From an uncultured Clostridia bacterium (lineage in GTDB: Bacteria; Bacillota; Clostridia; Christensenellales; Aristaeellaceae), in contig CAMNCR010000127.1 of NCBI GenBank assembly GCA_946534455.1, forward strand, positions 1 through 13,822: a stretch of DNA of 13,822 bases, read 5' to 3'. Shown here piece after piece: positions 5,496-13,473 of the stretch (positions are counted from its first letter, which is position 1; each line of letters begins with the position of its first letter). The translations under genes were made by a program, and so were the position numbers. A model generated the notes under the pieces. It worked only from the letters and a program-made list of their open reading frames with translations. It did no database searches and was not told where the DNA came from.

Positions 5496-7985
5496 ATGAT
5501 TCAAGATAAGCTGATTCCCGTCAATCTGGAACAGGAGATGAAGAAGAGCTTCATTTCCTATGCCATGGCTGTTATCATCGACCGTGCGCTGCCGGATGTG
5601 CGGGACGGACTGAAGCCGGTGCACCGCAGGATCCTGTATGACATGAACGAGCTGGGCATGACGCCTGACAAGCCCTATCGCAAGAGCGCGCGTCTGGTCG
5701 GCGATGTGCTGGGCAAATATCATCCCCACGGAGATTCCAGCGTCTATGACGCGATGGTGCGCCTGGCGCAGCCCTTCAACATCCGCTATCCCCTGGTGGA
5801 CGGCCAGGGCAACTACGGCTCCGTGGATGGGGACGGCGCGGCCGCCATGCGGTACACCGAGGCGCGGATGCAGAAGCTGACGATGTACATGCTGGAGGGC
5901 ATCGAGAAGGATACGGTGGATTTCTACCCGAACTTCGATGAGACGCTGCAGCAGCCTGCCGTGCTGCCCGCCCGGTTTCCCAATCTGCTGGTGAACGGCT
6001 CCAACGGCATTGCCGTGGGCATGGCCACGAATATCCCGCCGCACAACCTGACCGAGGTGATCAACGGCGTGGTGTGCATGATTGACAATCCGGACTGCAC
6101 GATCGAGGATCTGATGCAGCATATCAAGGGACCGGACTTCCCGACGGGAGGCATGATCCTGGGACGGGCGGGCATCCGGGAGACCTACTATACCGGGCAC
6201 GGCAAGATTACCGTGCGCTCCCGGAGCAATGTCGAGGAGATGCCCGGAAACCGGAGCCGCATCGTGATCACCGAAATCCCGTATATGGTCAACAAGGCGA
6301 AGCTGGTGGAGAAGATCGGCGACCTGGTGCGGGATAAGCTGCTGGAGGGCGTGAGCGACATCCGGGACGAGAGCGACCGGAACGGCATGCGCATCGTCAT
6401 CGAGCTGAAAAAGGACGTGTATCCGCAGGTGGTGCTGAACTACCTGTACAAGCATACGTCCCTGCAGGAAAACTTCGGCGCGAACATGCTGGCGCTGGTG
6501 GACGGAAAGCCGCGGGTGCTGAATCTGCGGGAGATGATCTACTACTATCTGGAGCACCAGAAGGACGTAGTGACCCGGCGGACGAAATACGAGCTGGACA
6601 AGGCAAACGCGAGAGCTCATATTCTGGAAGGGCTGCTGAAGGCGCTGGATCACATCGACGAGATCGTGGCCATCATCCGCGGCAGCAAGGACACGGCCAG
6701 CGCCAAGGAGGCGCTGATTGCCCGGTTCGACTTCAGCGACAGGCAGGCGCAGGCTATCCTGGACATGCGGCTGGCAAGGCTGACCGGTCTGGAACGGGAG
6801 CGGCTGCTGGAGGAATACCAGGAGCTGGAAAAGACCATTGCCCGGCTGACGGCCATCCTGGCGGATGAGCATCTGCTGATGGAAGTGATCAAGACGGAGA
6901 TCACGGCGATCCGGGACCGGTTTGGCGACGAGCGCCGCAGCGAGCTGACCGTGGTGGAAGGCGAAATCGACGTGGAGGATCTGATCCAGGAAGAAAACAT
7001 GGTGGTGACCCTGACCCACGAAGGTTACGTGAAACGGGTGCCCTCCTCGGTTTACCGGGCGCAGCACCGGGGCGGCCGGGGCGTCAGCGGCATGAACGTG
7101 AAGGAAACGGACTACACAACCCAGCTGTTTGTGACCAGCACGCATCAGGAGATCATGTTCTTCACGAACACGGGCAAGGTGTACAGCCTGAAGTGCTACC
7201 AGATTCCGGAAGCCGGACGGCAGGCCCGCGGCACGGCGATCATCAACCTGCTGCAGATCGCGGGCGGGGAGAAGGTATCGACCATGCTGCCCATGCCCAG
7301 GGAGCAGGAGAGCCAGATGAACCTGGTGATGGCGACCCGCGGGGGCATGATCAAGAAGACGGCCCTGGATGAATTCCGGAACCTGCGGAAGAACGGGCTG
7401 ATCGCCATCGCGCTGCGGGAAGGGGACGAGCTGATCGGCGTGCGGCTGAGCAGCGGCGAGGATGACATGCTGCTGAGCACGCGCAAGGGCATGTGCATCC
7501 GCTTCAACGAGCGGCATGTGCGGAACCTGGGAAGAAACTCCATCGGCGTGCGCTCCATCCGCCTGAGCGAGGAGGATGAGGTGATTGATATCGCGGCGGT
7601 GGAGCCGGACACGACGGTGCTGGCGATCACGACGCTGGGATACGGCAAGCGGACCGATCCGGAGGAATACCGGGAGCAGGGCAGAAACGGCAAGGGCATC
7701 CGGGCCATCAACCTGACGGAAAAGACCGGCGAGCTGGCGGCGCTGCTGTTCGTGCATGAGGACGAGGATATCCTGCTGATCACCGACGACGGGACGATCA
7801 TCCGCTCCCGGGCCTCAGACGTGCGGCTGTGCGGCAGGAACACGCAGGGCGTGCGGATTATGCGGCTGAGCGAGGGAAGCCAGGTCGTCGGCGTATGCCG
7901 CGCGGAAAAGGAAGAGGAGGATCCTGTGGAAAGGCCGGAGGACGCCGCGGAAGGCGCGGAGCCGGACGGAAACGCGGATCTCTGA
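5496..7985 (+). CDS. gyrA: DNA gyrase subunit A
   Basis: DNA-cleaving and wrapping subunit of gyrase, 829 residues, of usual length. The N-terminal winged-helix and tower domains carry the catalytic tyrosine in AAMRYTEAR (Tyr120, E. coli Tyr122). The quinolone-determining region reads HPHGDSSVYD: Ser81 and Asp85, equivalent to E. coli Ser83 and Asp87, are both the susceptible-type residues. The C-terminal domain (about 500-800) shows the repeated blades of the DNA-wrapping beta-pinwheel and a GyrA box QHRGGRG at 523-529; the usual second residue is Arg or Lys, here His. This box identifies gyrase rather than ParC. The last 24 or so residues are a Glu/Asp-rich tail of the kind that modulates wrapping in other gyrases. 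GAGGAAACG precedes the ATG. A strong terminator follows at 8008-8041. Confidence 0.97.
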   Translation: MIQDKLIPVNLEQEMKKSFISYAMAVIIDRALPDVRDGLKPVHRRILYDMNELGMTPDKPYRKSARLVGDVLGKYHPHGDSSVYDAMVRLAQPFNIRYPLVDGQGNYGSVDGDGAAAMRYTEARMQKLTMYMLEGIEKDTVDFYPNFDETLQQPAVLPARFPNLLVNGSNGIAVGMATNIPPHNLTEVINGVVCMIDNPDCTIEDLMQHIKGPDFPTGGMILGRAGIRETYYTGHGKITVRSRSNVEEMPGNRSRIVITEIPYMVNKAKLVEKIGDLVRDKLLEGVSDIRDESDRNGMRIVIELKKDVYPQVVLNYLYKHTSLQENFGANMLALVDGKPRVLNLREMIYYYLEHQKDVVTRRTKYELDKANARAHILEGLLKALDHIDEIVAIIRGSKDTASAKEALIARFDFSDRQAQAILDMRLARLTGLERERLLEEYQELEKTIARLTAILADEHLLMEVIKTEITAIRDRFGDERRSELTVVEGEIDVEDLIQEENMVVTLTHEGYVKRVPSSVYRAQHRGGRGVSGMNVKETDYTTQLFVTSTHQEIMFFTNTGKVYSLKCYQIPEAGRQARGTAIINLLQIAGGEKVSTMLPMPREQESQMNLVMATRGGMIKKTALDEFRNLRKNGLIAIALREGDELIGVRLSSGEDDMLLSTRKGMCIRFNERHVRNLGRNSIGVRSIRLSEEDEVIDIAAVEPDTTVLAITTLGYGKRTDPEEYREQGRNGKGIRAINLTEKTGELAALLFVHEDEDILLITDDGTIIRSRASDVRLCGRNTQGVRIMRLSEGSQVVGVCRAEKEEEDPVERPEDAAEGAEPDGNADL

Positions 7986-8007
7986 TTCCGGTGAGAACAG
8001 GGAACTG

Positions 8008-8041
8008 AAAATCCCGGAGGCGCGATGCCTCCGGGATTTTT
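8008..8041. terminator. Bidirectional terminator between gyrA and the transporter gene
   Basis: A perfect 13-bp stem (8009-8021 with 8027-8039, 5-nt loop) ends in TTTTT on the plus strand and TTTTC on the minus strand. It lies 23 bp after the gyrA stop and 18 bp after the convergent transporter stop, so it can serve both. Confidence 0.9.
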
Positions 8042-8058
8042 GAACGGGGAAAAGCGGC

Positions 8059-9333
8059 TCAGGCCCAGACCAGCCAGATGACCGCGGCGCCGGACAGGGC
8101 GGCGATCAGGGTGAAGGGAATGCCAATGCGGATGAAATCCTTCGTGGAGACGGTGTAACCCTCCTTCTGCAGAATGCCGATGCCGGCAATGTTGGCGGAG
8201 GCGCCGATGGGGGTGATGTTGCCGCCCAGGGTGGCGCCGATCAGCAGACCGAAGGAAAACAGATAGGGCGGAATGCCCATGAGCGTGGAAATCCCGGAGA
8301 CCACCGGCAGCATGGTGGCCACGTAGGGGATGTTATCCACAAAGGCGCTGAGCAGGACGGAAACGCCCACGATGAGGGCGAACATGAGGAAGACCGACTG
8401 ACCGCCGACCTTGACGAAGGCCTGGGCAATCATGTCGATGACGCCGACATGGGTCAGCCCGGCGATGACCAGGAACAGGCCGGTGAGCAGGAGCAGGGTT
8501 TTGTAATCGATGGCCTGGGCGACACTTTTGAGAAGGCCGGGATTCTTTCCCCGGAGCAGCTCATAGACGATGCCGATGACCGCCAGACCGCAGCAGATGA
8601 GGCCGTTGGTCAGATCCGGCTTCTCCGGGAACTGGGAGGCGACGATGAGCAGCACGATGGTCCCCAGGAGCAGGACGGTCGGCATATAATCGGATACCGC
8701 GGTCTTCTCGGAGGCTGCGACGGAGGCCTTTTCCTTCCGGAAGAGCCAGAGCAGCACGGGGACCGTCAGCAGGGCGCCTGCCTCCACGGCGAAGATGATG
8801 CCGGGGCGCCCCTGATACCACAGAAAGTCATTAAAGCTCATGTTCAGGTGGCCGGCCAGAAGGATGGAGGTGGTGTCCCCCACGAGGGTGGCGGCGCCCT
8901 GCAGATTGCTGGATACGGCGATGGAGATGATCACCGGAACGGGATTGGTACGGATTTTTCGCGCGACGGCCAGCCCCACCGGAGCGACCATGAGCACGGT
9001 GGCCACGTTATCCACGAAGGCGGAGATCAGCCCGGAGAAGAGGGACAGCGCGACGATGGCCCATTTGACATTGGGTGTGATCTTCAGGAGCCCTTCCGCC
9101 ATGCGAAGGGGCATTCTGCTCTGGATAAACAGCTCCACGATGGCCATGGTGCCGGTGAGCATCATGAGCACGTTCCAGTTGATGGAGCCGAAAACCTGGC
9201 CGATGGGGAGAATGCCCAGAACGATATAGAGGAGCGCCGCGGCCAGGGCGATGATCCAGCGCTTCTCCGAAAAGATCAGCAGCAGAACATACATGATGAC
9301 GAACAGGATCAGAGCGAGGGTCATGGTGTTCAA
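8059..9333 (-). CDS. ArsB/NhaD/SLC13-type ion transporter
   Basis: A 424-residue integral membrane protein with about ten to eleven transmembrane segments, from the ion transporter superfamily (arsenite ArsB, Na+/H+ NhaD, SLC13 anion carriers). It is a two-fold internal repeat: SAFVDNVATVLMVAP (104-118) matches SAFVDNIPYVATMLP (329-343), and the SSNLQGAATLVGDTTS loop (141-156) corresponds to GATLGGNITPIGASAN (366-381). These paired loops form the substrate and ion sites in this superfamily. The substrate cannot be assigned. The start is TTG at 9333, chosen because GGAGG lies 9 nt upstream; the nearest ATG (9324) is 18 nt from it. It is the last gene of an operon behind two VanY-like genes (38-bp gap), so a link to cell-wall stress is possible but not shown. 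Confidence 0.85.
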   Translation of the reverse strand: MNTMTLALILFVIMYVLLLIFSEKRWIIALAAALLYIVLGILPIGQVFGSINWNVLMMLTGTMAIVELFIQSRMPLRMAEGLLKITPNVKWAIVALSLFSGLISAFVDNVATVLMVAPVGLAVARKIRTNPVPVIISIAVSSNLQGAATLVGDTTSILLAGHLNMSFNDFLWYQGRPGIIFAVEAGALLTVPVLLWLFRKEKASVAASEKTAVSDYMPTVLLLGTIVLLIVASQFPEKPDLTNGLICCGLAVIGIVYELLRGKNPGLLKSVAQAIDYKTLLLLTGLFLVIAGLTHVGVIDMIAQAFVKVGGQSVFLMFALIVGVSVLLSAFVDNIPYVATMLPVVSGISTLMGIPPYLFSFGLLIGATLGGNITPIGASANIAGIGILQKEGYTVSTKDFIRIGIPFTLIAALSGAAVIWLVWA

Positions 9334-9371
9334 CAGAGGATGCCTCCAGTCATAAAGAGTCAGTTATCCGT

Positions 9372-10268
9372 TCAGGACTGAGCGCCGTCGGATGCATCGG
9401 CCGGTGTCTGGATGAAGGCCTCCACCAGCTTCGGATCGCCCCCGGCGGACAGAAAGCGGTCGATGGCGGCCTGAAGCTGATCGACGAATTCCTCGAGGCA
9501 CAGGCCGTTTTCCATGATATACGCGGCGGCGGCAGGGCCGACATAGCGCAGATGCCAGGGCTCGTAATTGATTTCGGTGATGTCCTCCTTGTCCTCGGGA
9601 TACCGGAGGATGAAACCGAACTCATGACAGTGGGCCTCCATCCAGATGCATTCCGGCTCCCGGCCCATTTTGCCGTTCATGGATTTGTTCTTCCAGGAGC
9701 GGGGAACCACGTCGCAGCCCAGACCGGTCTGATGGTCGCTGGAGCCGGGCATGGCGACCCAGCCGTCATCCCTGCCGTTATTCCGCTTGAGGCGGTTATA
9801 ATACATGGTGTTCTGGGTCTGATAGGAGCGGTAGGCGCTCTTGAGATAGAGCAGATGTCCCTCCTGCCGGGCCGCCTCGCTCATGGCGACAAGCGCCTGG
9901 CAGCAGGTTTCCTGCAGCTGCATTTTGCTGCCGGAGGCCTTGAGCATGCCGCCGTTGGTATTGTTGCCGTCCCTGTCCGCCTTGCGGGACTTGACGGTCA
10001 CCAGGGGAGCGGCGTAGAAATCCTTTTCCAGGAGATAATGCTTATTGGCCAGACGGACATAATCCGGCTCCATGTCCTCGAGGGGGACGGGAAAGTCCCA
10101 GGGGACATCCCCGTAGACGACGGCGTCCAGATCGATGTTTTCAACAATTTCCTCGATCATCAGCTCATCCTCCTCCGCGAGAGCGGGGAGGCAGAGGGAC
10201 GCCAGACAGGCCAGCGCGGAGAACAGAAGGAGCACGCGGCGAAGGAAACCGGAAAAAGCGGATCGCAT
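9372..10268 (-). CDS. VanY-family D-alanyl-D-alanine carboxypeptidase (second of pair)
   Basis: A 298-residue secreted zinc carboxypeptidase of the VanY/M15B type, which removes the terminal D-Ala from peptidoglycan stem peptides. Residues 1-31 are a signal peptide (RR at 10-11, hydrophobic core, likely cut PALA before EEDE); a Cys at 21 is preceded by ALA, a poor lipobox. A region of about 80 residues precedes the catalytic domain. The catalytic motifs are SAYRSY (144-149), GSSDHQTGLGCD (175-186; zinc ligands H179, D186) and EPWHLRYVG (236-244; catalytic Glu236, zinc ligand H239). The catalytic core carries an insert around 190-205 (SWKNKSMNGK) absent from its neighbour. GAGAGG lies 9 nt before the ATG, and the upstream VanY gene ends 17 bp away: one operon. 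There is no VanH/A/X, so wall trimming is more likely than glycopeptide resistance. Confidence 0.88.
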   Translation of the reverse strand: MRSAFSGFLRRVLLLFSALACLASLCLPALAEEDELMIEEIVENIDLDAVVYGDVPWDFPVPLEDMEPDYVRLANKHYLLEKDFYAAPLVTVKSRKADRDGNNTNGGMLKASGSKMQLQETCCQALVAMSEAARQEGHLLYLKSAYRSYQTQNTMYYNRLKRNNGRDDGWVAMPGSSDHQTGLGCDVVPRSWKNKSMNGKMGREPECIWMEAHCHEFGFILRYPEDKEDITEINYEPWHLRYVGPAAAAYIMENGLCLEEFVDQLQAAIDRFLSAGGDPKLVEAFIQTPADASDGAQS

Positions 10269-10285
10269 GAGTGGGTGCCTCTCTT

Positions 10286-11014
10286 TCAGGAATTGGGCTC
10301 GGAGGAAGGAACGGGATCGGAGACCGCTTCCGCCTCGGGTACGCCCAGGAGCGCGAGGAGACGGCGCGTGCGGTAGCCGGGAAGCCAGAGCTCCAGCGGC
10401 AGGCCGGAATCATGAATTTCCTTCGCCAGCTCCCGGCCCACATAGCGGAAATGCCAGGGCTCGTAGCTGTAGCCGGTGATTTCCTCCCAGGCCTGATCAT
10501 AGCGGAGGATGAAGCCGAAGCGCCAGCAGTTTTCCCGGGCCCAGACGCCGCCCTCCGTGGCGGCGAAGGCCTCCGTCAGGTGCGGCTTCTTTTTCTGCCC
10601 GATGTCCATGGCCAGCCCCAGGGTATGCTCGCTGGTGCCGGGCGGGGCGACATACTGCTGCGCTTTGGCCACGTTGCCGCGAACGCTGTCCAGCTTGCGC
10701 TGATAGATATTCTTCTGGGAGGCGTAGGAACGGTATCCGCTGATGGACATGAGCGTCACGCCGGTTTCCTCCTGGCAGGCGGCAAACATTTCCTCCAGCG
10801 CGGCGGCGGCCTCCGGCCGCATCCGCCGGACCTGCCCCGGGACATCCGCCTCCCGCAGCGAGGCGGGAACATAGGATTCGGCAATGGTCCACTCCCGGTT
10901 GCAGAGGAAGAGCAGCCCCTCGATATCGTGCTGAGGGGCGAGGGTCATCAGCGAGGAGGAGAGCATCAGCATACCGGCAGAAGCCAGGGAAATCAGAGAG
11001 CCCAGGAAATTCAC
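10286..11014 (-). CDS. VanY-family D-alanyl-D-alanine carboxypeptidase (first of pair)
   Basis: A 242-residue M15B metallocarboxypeptidase, first gene of the operon. Residues 3-26 form a hydrophobic signal peptide or membrane anchor. The catalytic domain has SGYRSYASQKNIYQ (92-105), GTSEHTLGLAMDIG (126-139; zinc ligands H130, D137) and EPWHFRYVG (185-193; Glu185 catalytic, H188 zinc ligand). It resembles the downstream protein in fold but differs clearly in sequence and length, so the pair is an old duplication or two separate acquisitions rather than a recent tandem copy. The start is GTG at 11014 with GGGAGG 7 nt upstream; the frame is open much further upstream, but that stretch covers the promoter and the antisense of the response regulator and is not coding. 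Its promoter faces that of the two-component system. Confidence 0.88.
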   Translation of the reverse strand: MNFLGSLISLASAGMLMLSSSLMTLAPQHDIEGLLFLCNREWTIAESYVPASLREADVPGQVRRMRPEAAAALEEMFAACQEETGVTLMSISGYRSYASQKNIYQRKLDSVRGNVAKAQQYVAPPGTSEHTLGLAMDIGQKKKPHLTEAFAATEGGVWARENCWRFGFILRYDQAWEEITGYSYEPWHFRYVGRELAKEIHDSGLPLELWLPGYRTRRLLALLGVPEAEAVSDPVPSSEPNS

Positions 11015-11060
11015 GCGAATGCCTCCCTTCTGCCGCGGCAAAATGACAAACAACGGGAAT

Positions 11061-11090
11061 ATTTTACTCCCAAAGGGGGGAGAAGCGCAA
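11061..11090 (-). promoter_or_regulatory. Promoter of the vanY-vanY-transporter operon
   Basis: On the minus strand TTGCGC (11085-11090) and TAAAAT (11061-11066) are separated by 18 bp. The spacer contains an inverted repeat CTCCC/GGGAG (11067-11071 and 11078-11082), a possible operator. The expected leader is about 40 nt. Confidence 0.68.
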
Positions 11091-11108
11091 GCCCGGCCTG
11101 CGGGCGGG
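11091..11108. promoter_or_regulatory. GC-rich inverted repeat between two divergent -35 elements
   Basis: The 18 bp separating the two -35 hexamers contain GCCCG (11091-11095) and CGGGC (11101-11105) around a 5-bp centre, with GCAA and TTGC of the two -35 elements just outside. A regulator bound here would touch both promoters. Binding is inference; no consensus was recognised. Confidence 0.4.
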
Positions 11109-11137
11109 TTGCATTTCGGACCGGCCGGCATTATACT
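11109..11137 (+). promoter_or_regulatory. Promoter of the two-component system genes
   Basis: TTGCAT (11109-11114), a 17-bp spacer and TATACT (11132-11137). The spacer contains the palindrome CCGGCCGG (11121-11128). Transcription should start near 11144, leaving about 30 nt that includes the GGGAGG ribosome binding site. Confidence 0.75.
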
Positions 11138-11173
11138 GAAAACCAGAAAGGGAAAAAAGGGAGGATATGGATC

Positions 11174-11845
11174 ATGACCCTGCTGATTGTGGACGACGAG
11201 AGCAGAATTCGGGCGTTGATCGCAAAATATGCGAAGTTTGAAGGATATGAGGTCGAGGAAGCCACGAACGGCATGCAGGCGGTGGAGATGTGCCGGAAAA
11301 AGCATTACGATCTGATCATCATGGATGTGATGATGCCTGAGCTGGACGGATTTTCCGCGGTGCGCGAAATCCGGAAGACGGAGACGGTGCCGGTGATCAT
11401 GCTTTCCGCCCGGGGAGAGGAATACGACCGGATTCACGGCTTTGAGCTGGGCATCGACGACTATGTGGTCAAGCCCTTCTCCCCCAAGGAGCTGATGATG
11501 CGGGTGGGCGCCGTGCTGAAGCGGGGCGGCGGCCGGGAAAAGCAGGAGGACGAGATCGTGACCATCGGCAACCTGCAGGTGGATTTTACCGCGCGCCGGG
11601 TCAGCGTGGAGGGGCAGGAGGTGGATCTGAGCCCGAAGGAATACGATCTGCTGTTCTACATGGTGCGGAACCGGGGAATTGCGCTGACGCGGGAAAAGCT
11701 GATCAGCGAGGTCTGGGGATACGACTTCTTCGGGGACGACCGGACGCTGGATACGCATATCAAGCTGCTGCGCAAGCAGCTGGGGCCGTGCGCGGATAAG
11801 ATCACCACGCTCAGAGGGGTGGGGTACCGCTTTGAAAAGGAATAG
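11174..11845 (+). CDS. OmpR/PhoB-family response regulator
   Basis: A 223-residue two-domain transcription factor. The receiver domain (1-115) has the acidic pair D7-D8 in IVDDE, the phospho-acceptor D51 in IIMDVMMPELDG, the switch Ser78 in MLSAR and K100 in VVKPFSP. The C-terminal winged helix (about 127-223) has SPKEYDLLFYMVRN, LTREKLISEVWGYDF, the recognition-helix region RTLDTHIKLLRKQL and the wing RGVGYRFE. It is expected to be phosphorylated by the adjacent kinase. The ATG at 11174 has GGGAGG 9 nt upstream. It is divergent from a VanY-containing operon, so it probably regulates that operon and itself, recalling VanR. That link is inference from position; the subfamily cannot be fixed from sequence alone. 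Confidence 0.93.
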   Translation: MTLLIVDDESRIRALIAKYAKFEGYEVEEATNGMQAVEMCRKKHYDLIIMDVMMPELDGFSAVREIRKTETVPVIMLSARGEEYDRIHGFELGIDDYVVKPFSPKELMMRVGAVLKRGGGREKQEDEIVTIGNLQVDFTARRVSVEGQEVDLSPKEYDLLFYMVRNRGIALTREKLISEVWGYDFFGDDRTLDTHIKLLRKQLGPCADKITTLRGVGYRFEKE

Positions 11846-13343
11846 GCGCGGTTCGCTGGCCTTCCGGGAGACCTTCTGGGCCGGAAGGCTGGGAATCCGG
11901 GGGAAAATACTGCTGTATCTGCTGCTGCTGGCAGGGTTCATGCTCTCACTGGTCTGGCTGTCCCAGAGCGCCATGCTGTACAACATCTACCGGGCATCGA
12001 CCCAGACGCAGCTGAACCGGGCGGCGGAAACGCTGCAGGAGAACCTGAACCATGAAAACCTGCAGGAGCTGGCCGAGCAGATCGGAGAGGAAAACGACCT
12101 GGGCATTCTGCTGGTGAACGAAGCGGGCGAGACGGTGCTGCGCGGGGGACGAATTCGCTACACACCGCTGGAGGACATGAGCCGGGAGACGCTGGCGGAC
12201 TGGAAGCGCCGGACGGAGGAAACCGACCGGCCCGTGACCGAGGCGGTGTCCTTCCAGACGGGGGAGGACATCGCCTCCGGACGGGAGAAGGAAAAGGAGC
12301 ATGCCTCCCTGCCCCGCTCGGCGATCAACCAGTATCTGATGATGGGCAGACAGGTCTCCCTGGCGGAAGGAAGGGGCATGCTGCTGATGACGGCCCGCAT
12401 GAGCCCCATCCGGGCGACCCGCGAGGCCATGACGCATCAGTTCGTGCTGATGGTGATTGCCATGCTGATCGCCACGGGCCTGGTGGGCTTTACGATGGCC
12501 AACAGCATCTCGGAACCGATCATTGAGACCAACCTGGCGGCCCGGGAGCTGAGCCGGTCCCGATATGTCCGGCCGCCCCACAGCGGCGGATACCGGGAGA
12601 TTGCCCAGCTGAACGATACCCTGGTGCAGGCGGCGGAGAGCCTGGGCCGCGTGGAGGATCTGCAGCGGGAGCTGATCGCGAACATCTCCCACGACCTGCG
12701 CACCCCGCTGACCATGATTGAGGGATATGCGGAGGCCATGCGGGACATGCCGGACGAGGTGACGCCGGAGAACATGCAGATCATCATCGACGAGACGAAC
12801 CGCCTGTCCACGATGGTCAACGAGGTGCTGGACTTCAGCCGGCTGCGGATGGGCAATCTGGAGCTGAAGAAGGAACGGCTGAACCTGCGGACGCTGGCCG
12901 GGGAAATCTGCGAGAGGGTCAGCAAGATGTCAGCGGTGGAGGGGTACCACGTGGTGCTCGAGCCCGGAGAGGACTGCTGGGTTCAGGCGGACAGCGGACG
13001 GATCAGCCAGGTGGTGTATAACCTGCTGGGAAACGCCCTGACCTACACCGGGGAGGACCGGACCGTGCGCGTGACGCTGGAAAGAAGGCCGGGCAGGGCC
13101 CGGATGCGGGTTTCGGACTCGGGAGAGGGCATCGCGCCGGATGAGATCCCCTACATCTGGGACCGGTATTACCGCAGCCGGGAAAACCACCGGCGGGCGG
13201 TGATCGGCAGCGGGCTGGGGCTGAACATCTGCCGCAGCATTCTGGAAAAGCACGGCGCCGCGTACGGCGTGGAGAGCCAGCTGGGGCAGGGAACCACCTT
13301 CTGGTTCGAGCTTCCGCTGGCGGAGGAGCAGAGCGAAGCATGA
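11832..13343 (+). CDS. Sensor histidine kinase, partner of the upstream response regulator
   Basis: A 503-residue membrane kinase. Order of parts: short basic N-terminus, TM1 (about 26-45), an extracellular sensor region of about 155 residues (46-202) that I do not recognise, TM2 (203-223), HAMP linker (224-276), dimerisation domain with the phospho-acceptor H287 in ANISHDLRTPL, and an ATPase domain with N box VYNLLGNALTYT (N401), G1 box SDSGEGI, F box WDRYYR and G2 box GSGLGLNICRSIL. The start is TTG at 11832, inside the response regulator gene (14-bp overlap), with AGAGGGG about 12 nt and GGGG 7 nt upstream. The next ATG lies inside TM1, so TTG is the only sensible start, and translation is coupled to the regulator. 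The sensed signal is unknown; the divergent VanY genes suggest wall or antibiotic stress. A strong hairpin follows. Confidence 0.92.
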   Translation: MKRNRRGSLAFRETFWAGRLGIRGKILLYLLLLAGFMLSLVWLSQSAMLYNIYRASTQTQLNRAAETLQENLNHENLQELAEQIGEENDLGILLVNEAGETVLRGGRIRYTPLEDMSRETLADWKRRTEETDRPVTEAVSFQTGEDIASGREKEKEHASLPRSAINQYLMMGRQVSLAEGRGMLLMTARMSPIRATREAMTHQFVLMVIAMLIATGLVGFTMANSISEPIIETNLAARELSRSRYVRPPHSGGYREIAQLNDTLVQAAESLGRVEDLQRELIANISHDLRTPLTMIEGYAEAMRDMPDEVTPENMQIIIDETNRLSTMVNEVLDFSRLRMGNLELKKERLNLRTLAGEICERVSKMSAVEGYHVVLEPGEDCWVQADSGRISQVVYNLLGNALTYTGEDRTVRVTLERRPGRARMRVSDSGEGIAPDEIPYIWDRYYRSRENHRRAVIGSGLGLNICRSILEKHGAAYGVESQLGQGTTFWFELPLAEEQSEA

Positions 13344-13350
13344 ACAGACA

Positions 13351-13383
13351 GGAGGCCCTTCCGGAATCGGAAGGGCCTCCCTT
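13351..13383 (+). terminator. Terminator of the two-component operon
   Basis: A perfect 13-bp stem (13351-13363 with 13368-13380) and 4-nt loop start 7 bp after the kinase stop codon. The following T tract is short (CTTTGC), so termination may rest on stem strength. It also separates this operon from the convergent tRNA cluster, whose own T run (A run at 13387-13394) lies just before it on the minus strand. Confidence 0.75.
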
Positions 13384-13395
13384 TGCAAAAAAAAG

Positions 13396-13466
<71 letters not shown>

Positions 13467-13473
13467 AAAAAAA

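Noticed and set aside
3473..7985. parE-parC (topoisomerase IV) instead of gyrB-gyrA
   Set aside because: The second subunit has a GyrA box (QHRGGRG) and a full DNA-wrapping C-terminal domain, which identify gyrase.
9372..11014. A vancomycin-resistance (van) gene cluster
   Set aside because: VanY-like genes and a two-component system are present, but no VanH, VanA/B-type ligase or VanX is in the window.
10271..11173. Long plus-strand frame upstream of the response regulator (524-residue version)
   Set aside because: It is the antisense of the VanY gene; the true regulator start at 11174 has its own promoter and ribosome binding site.
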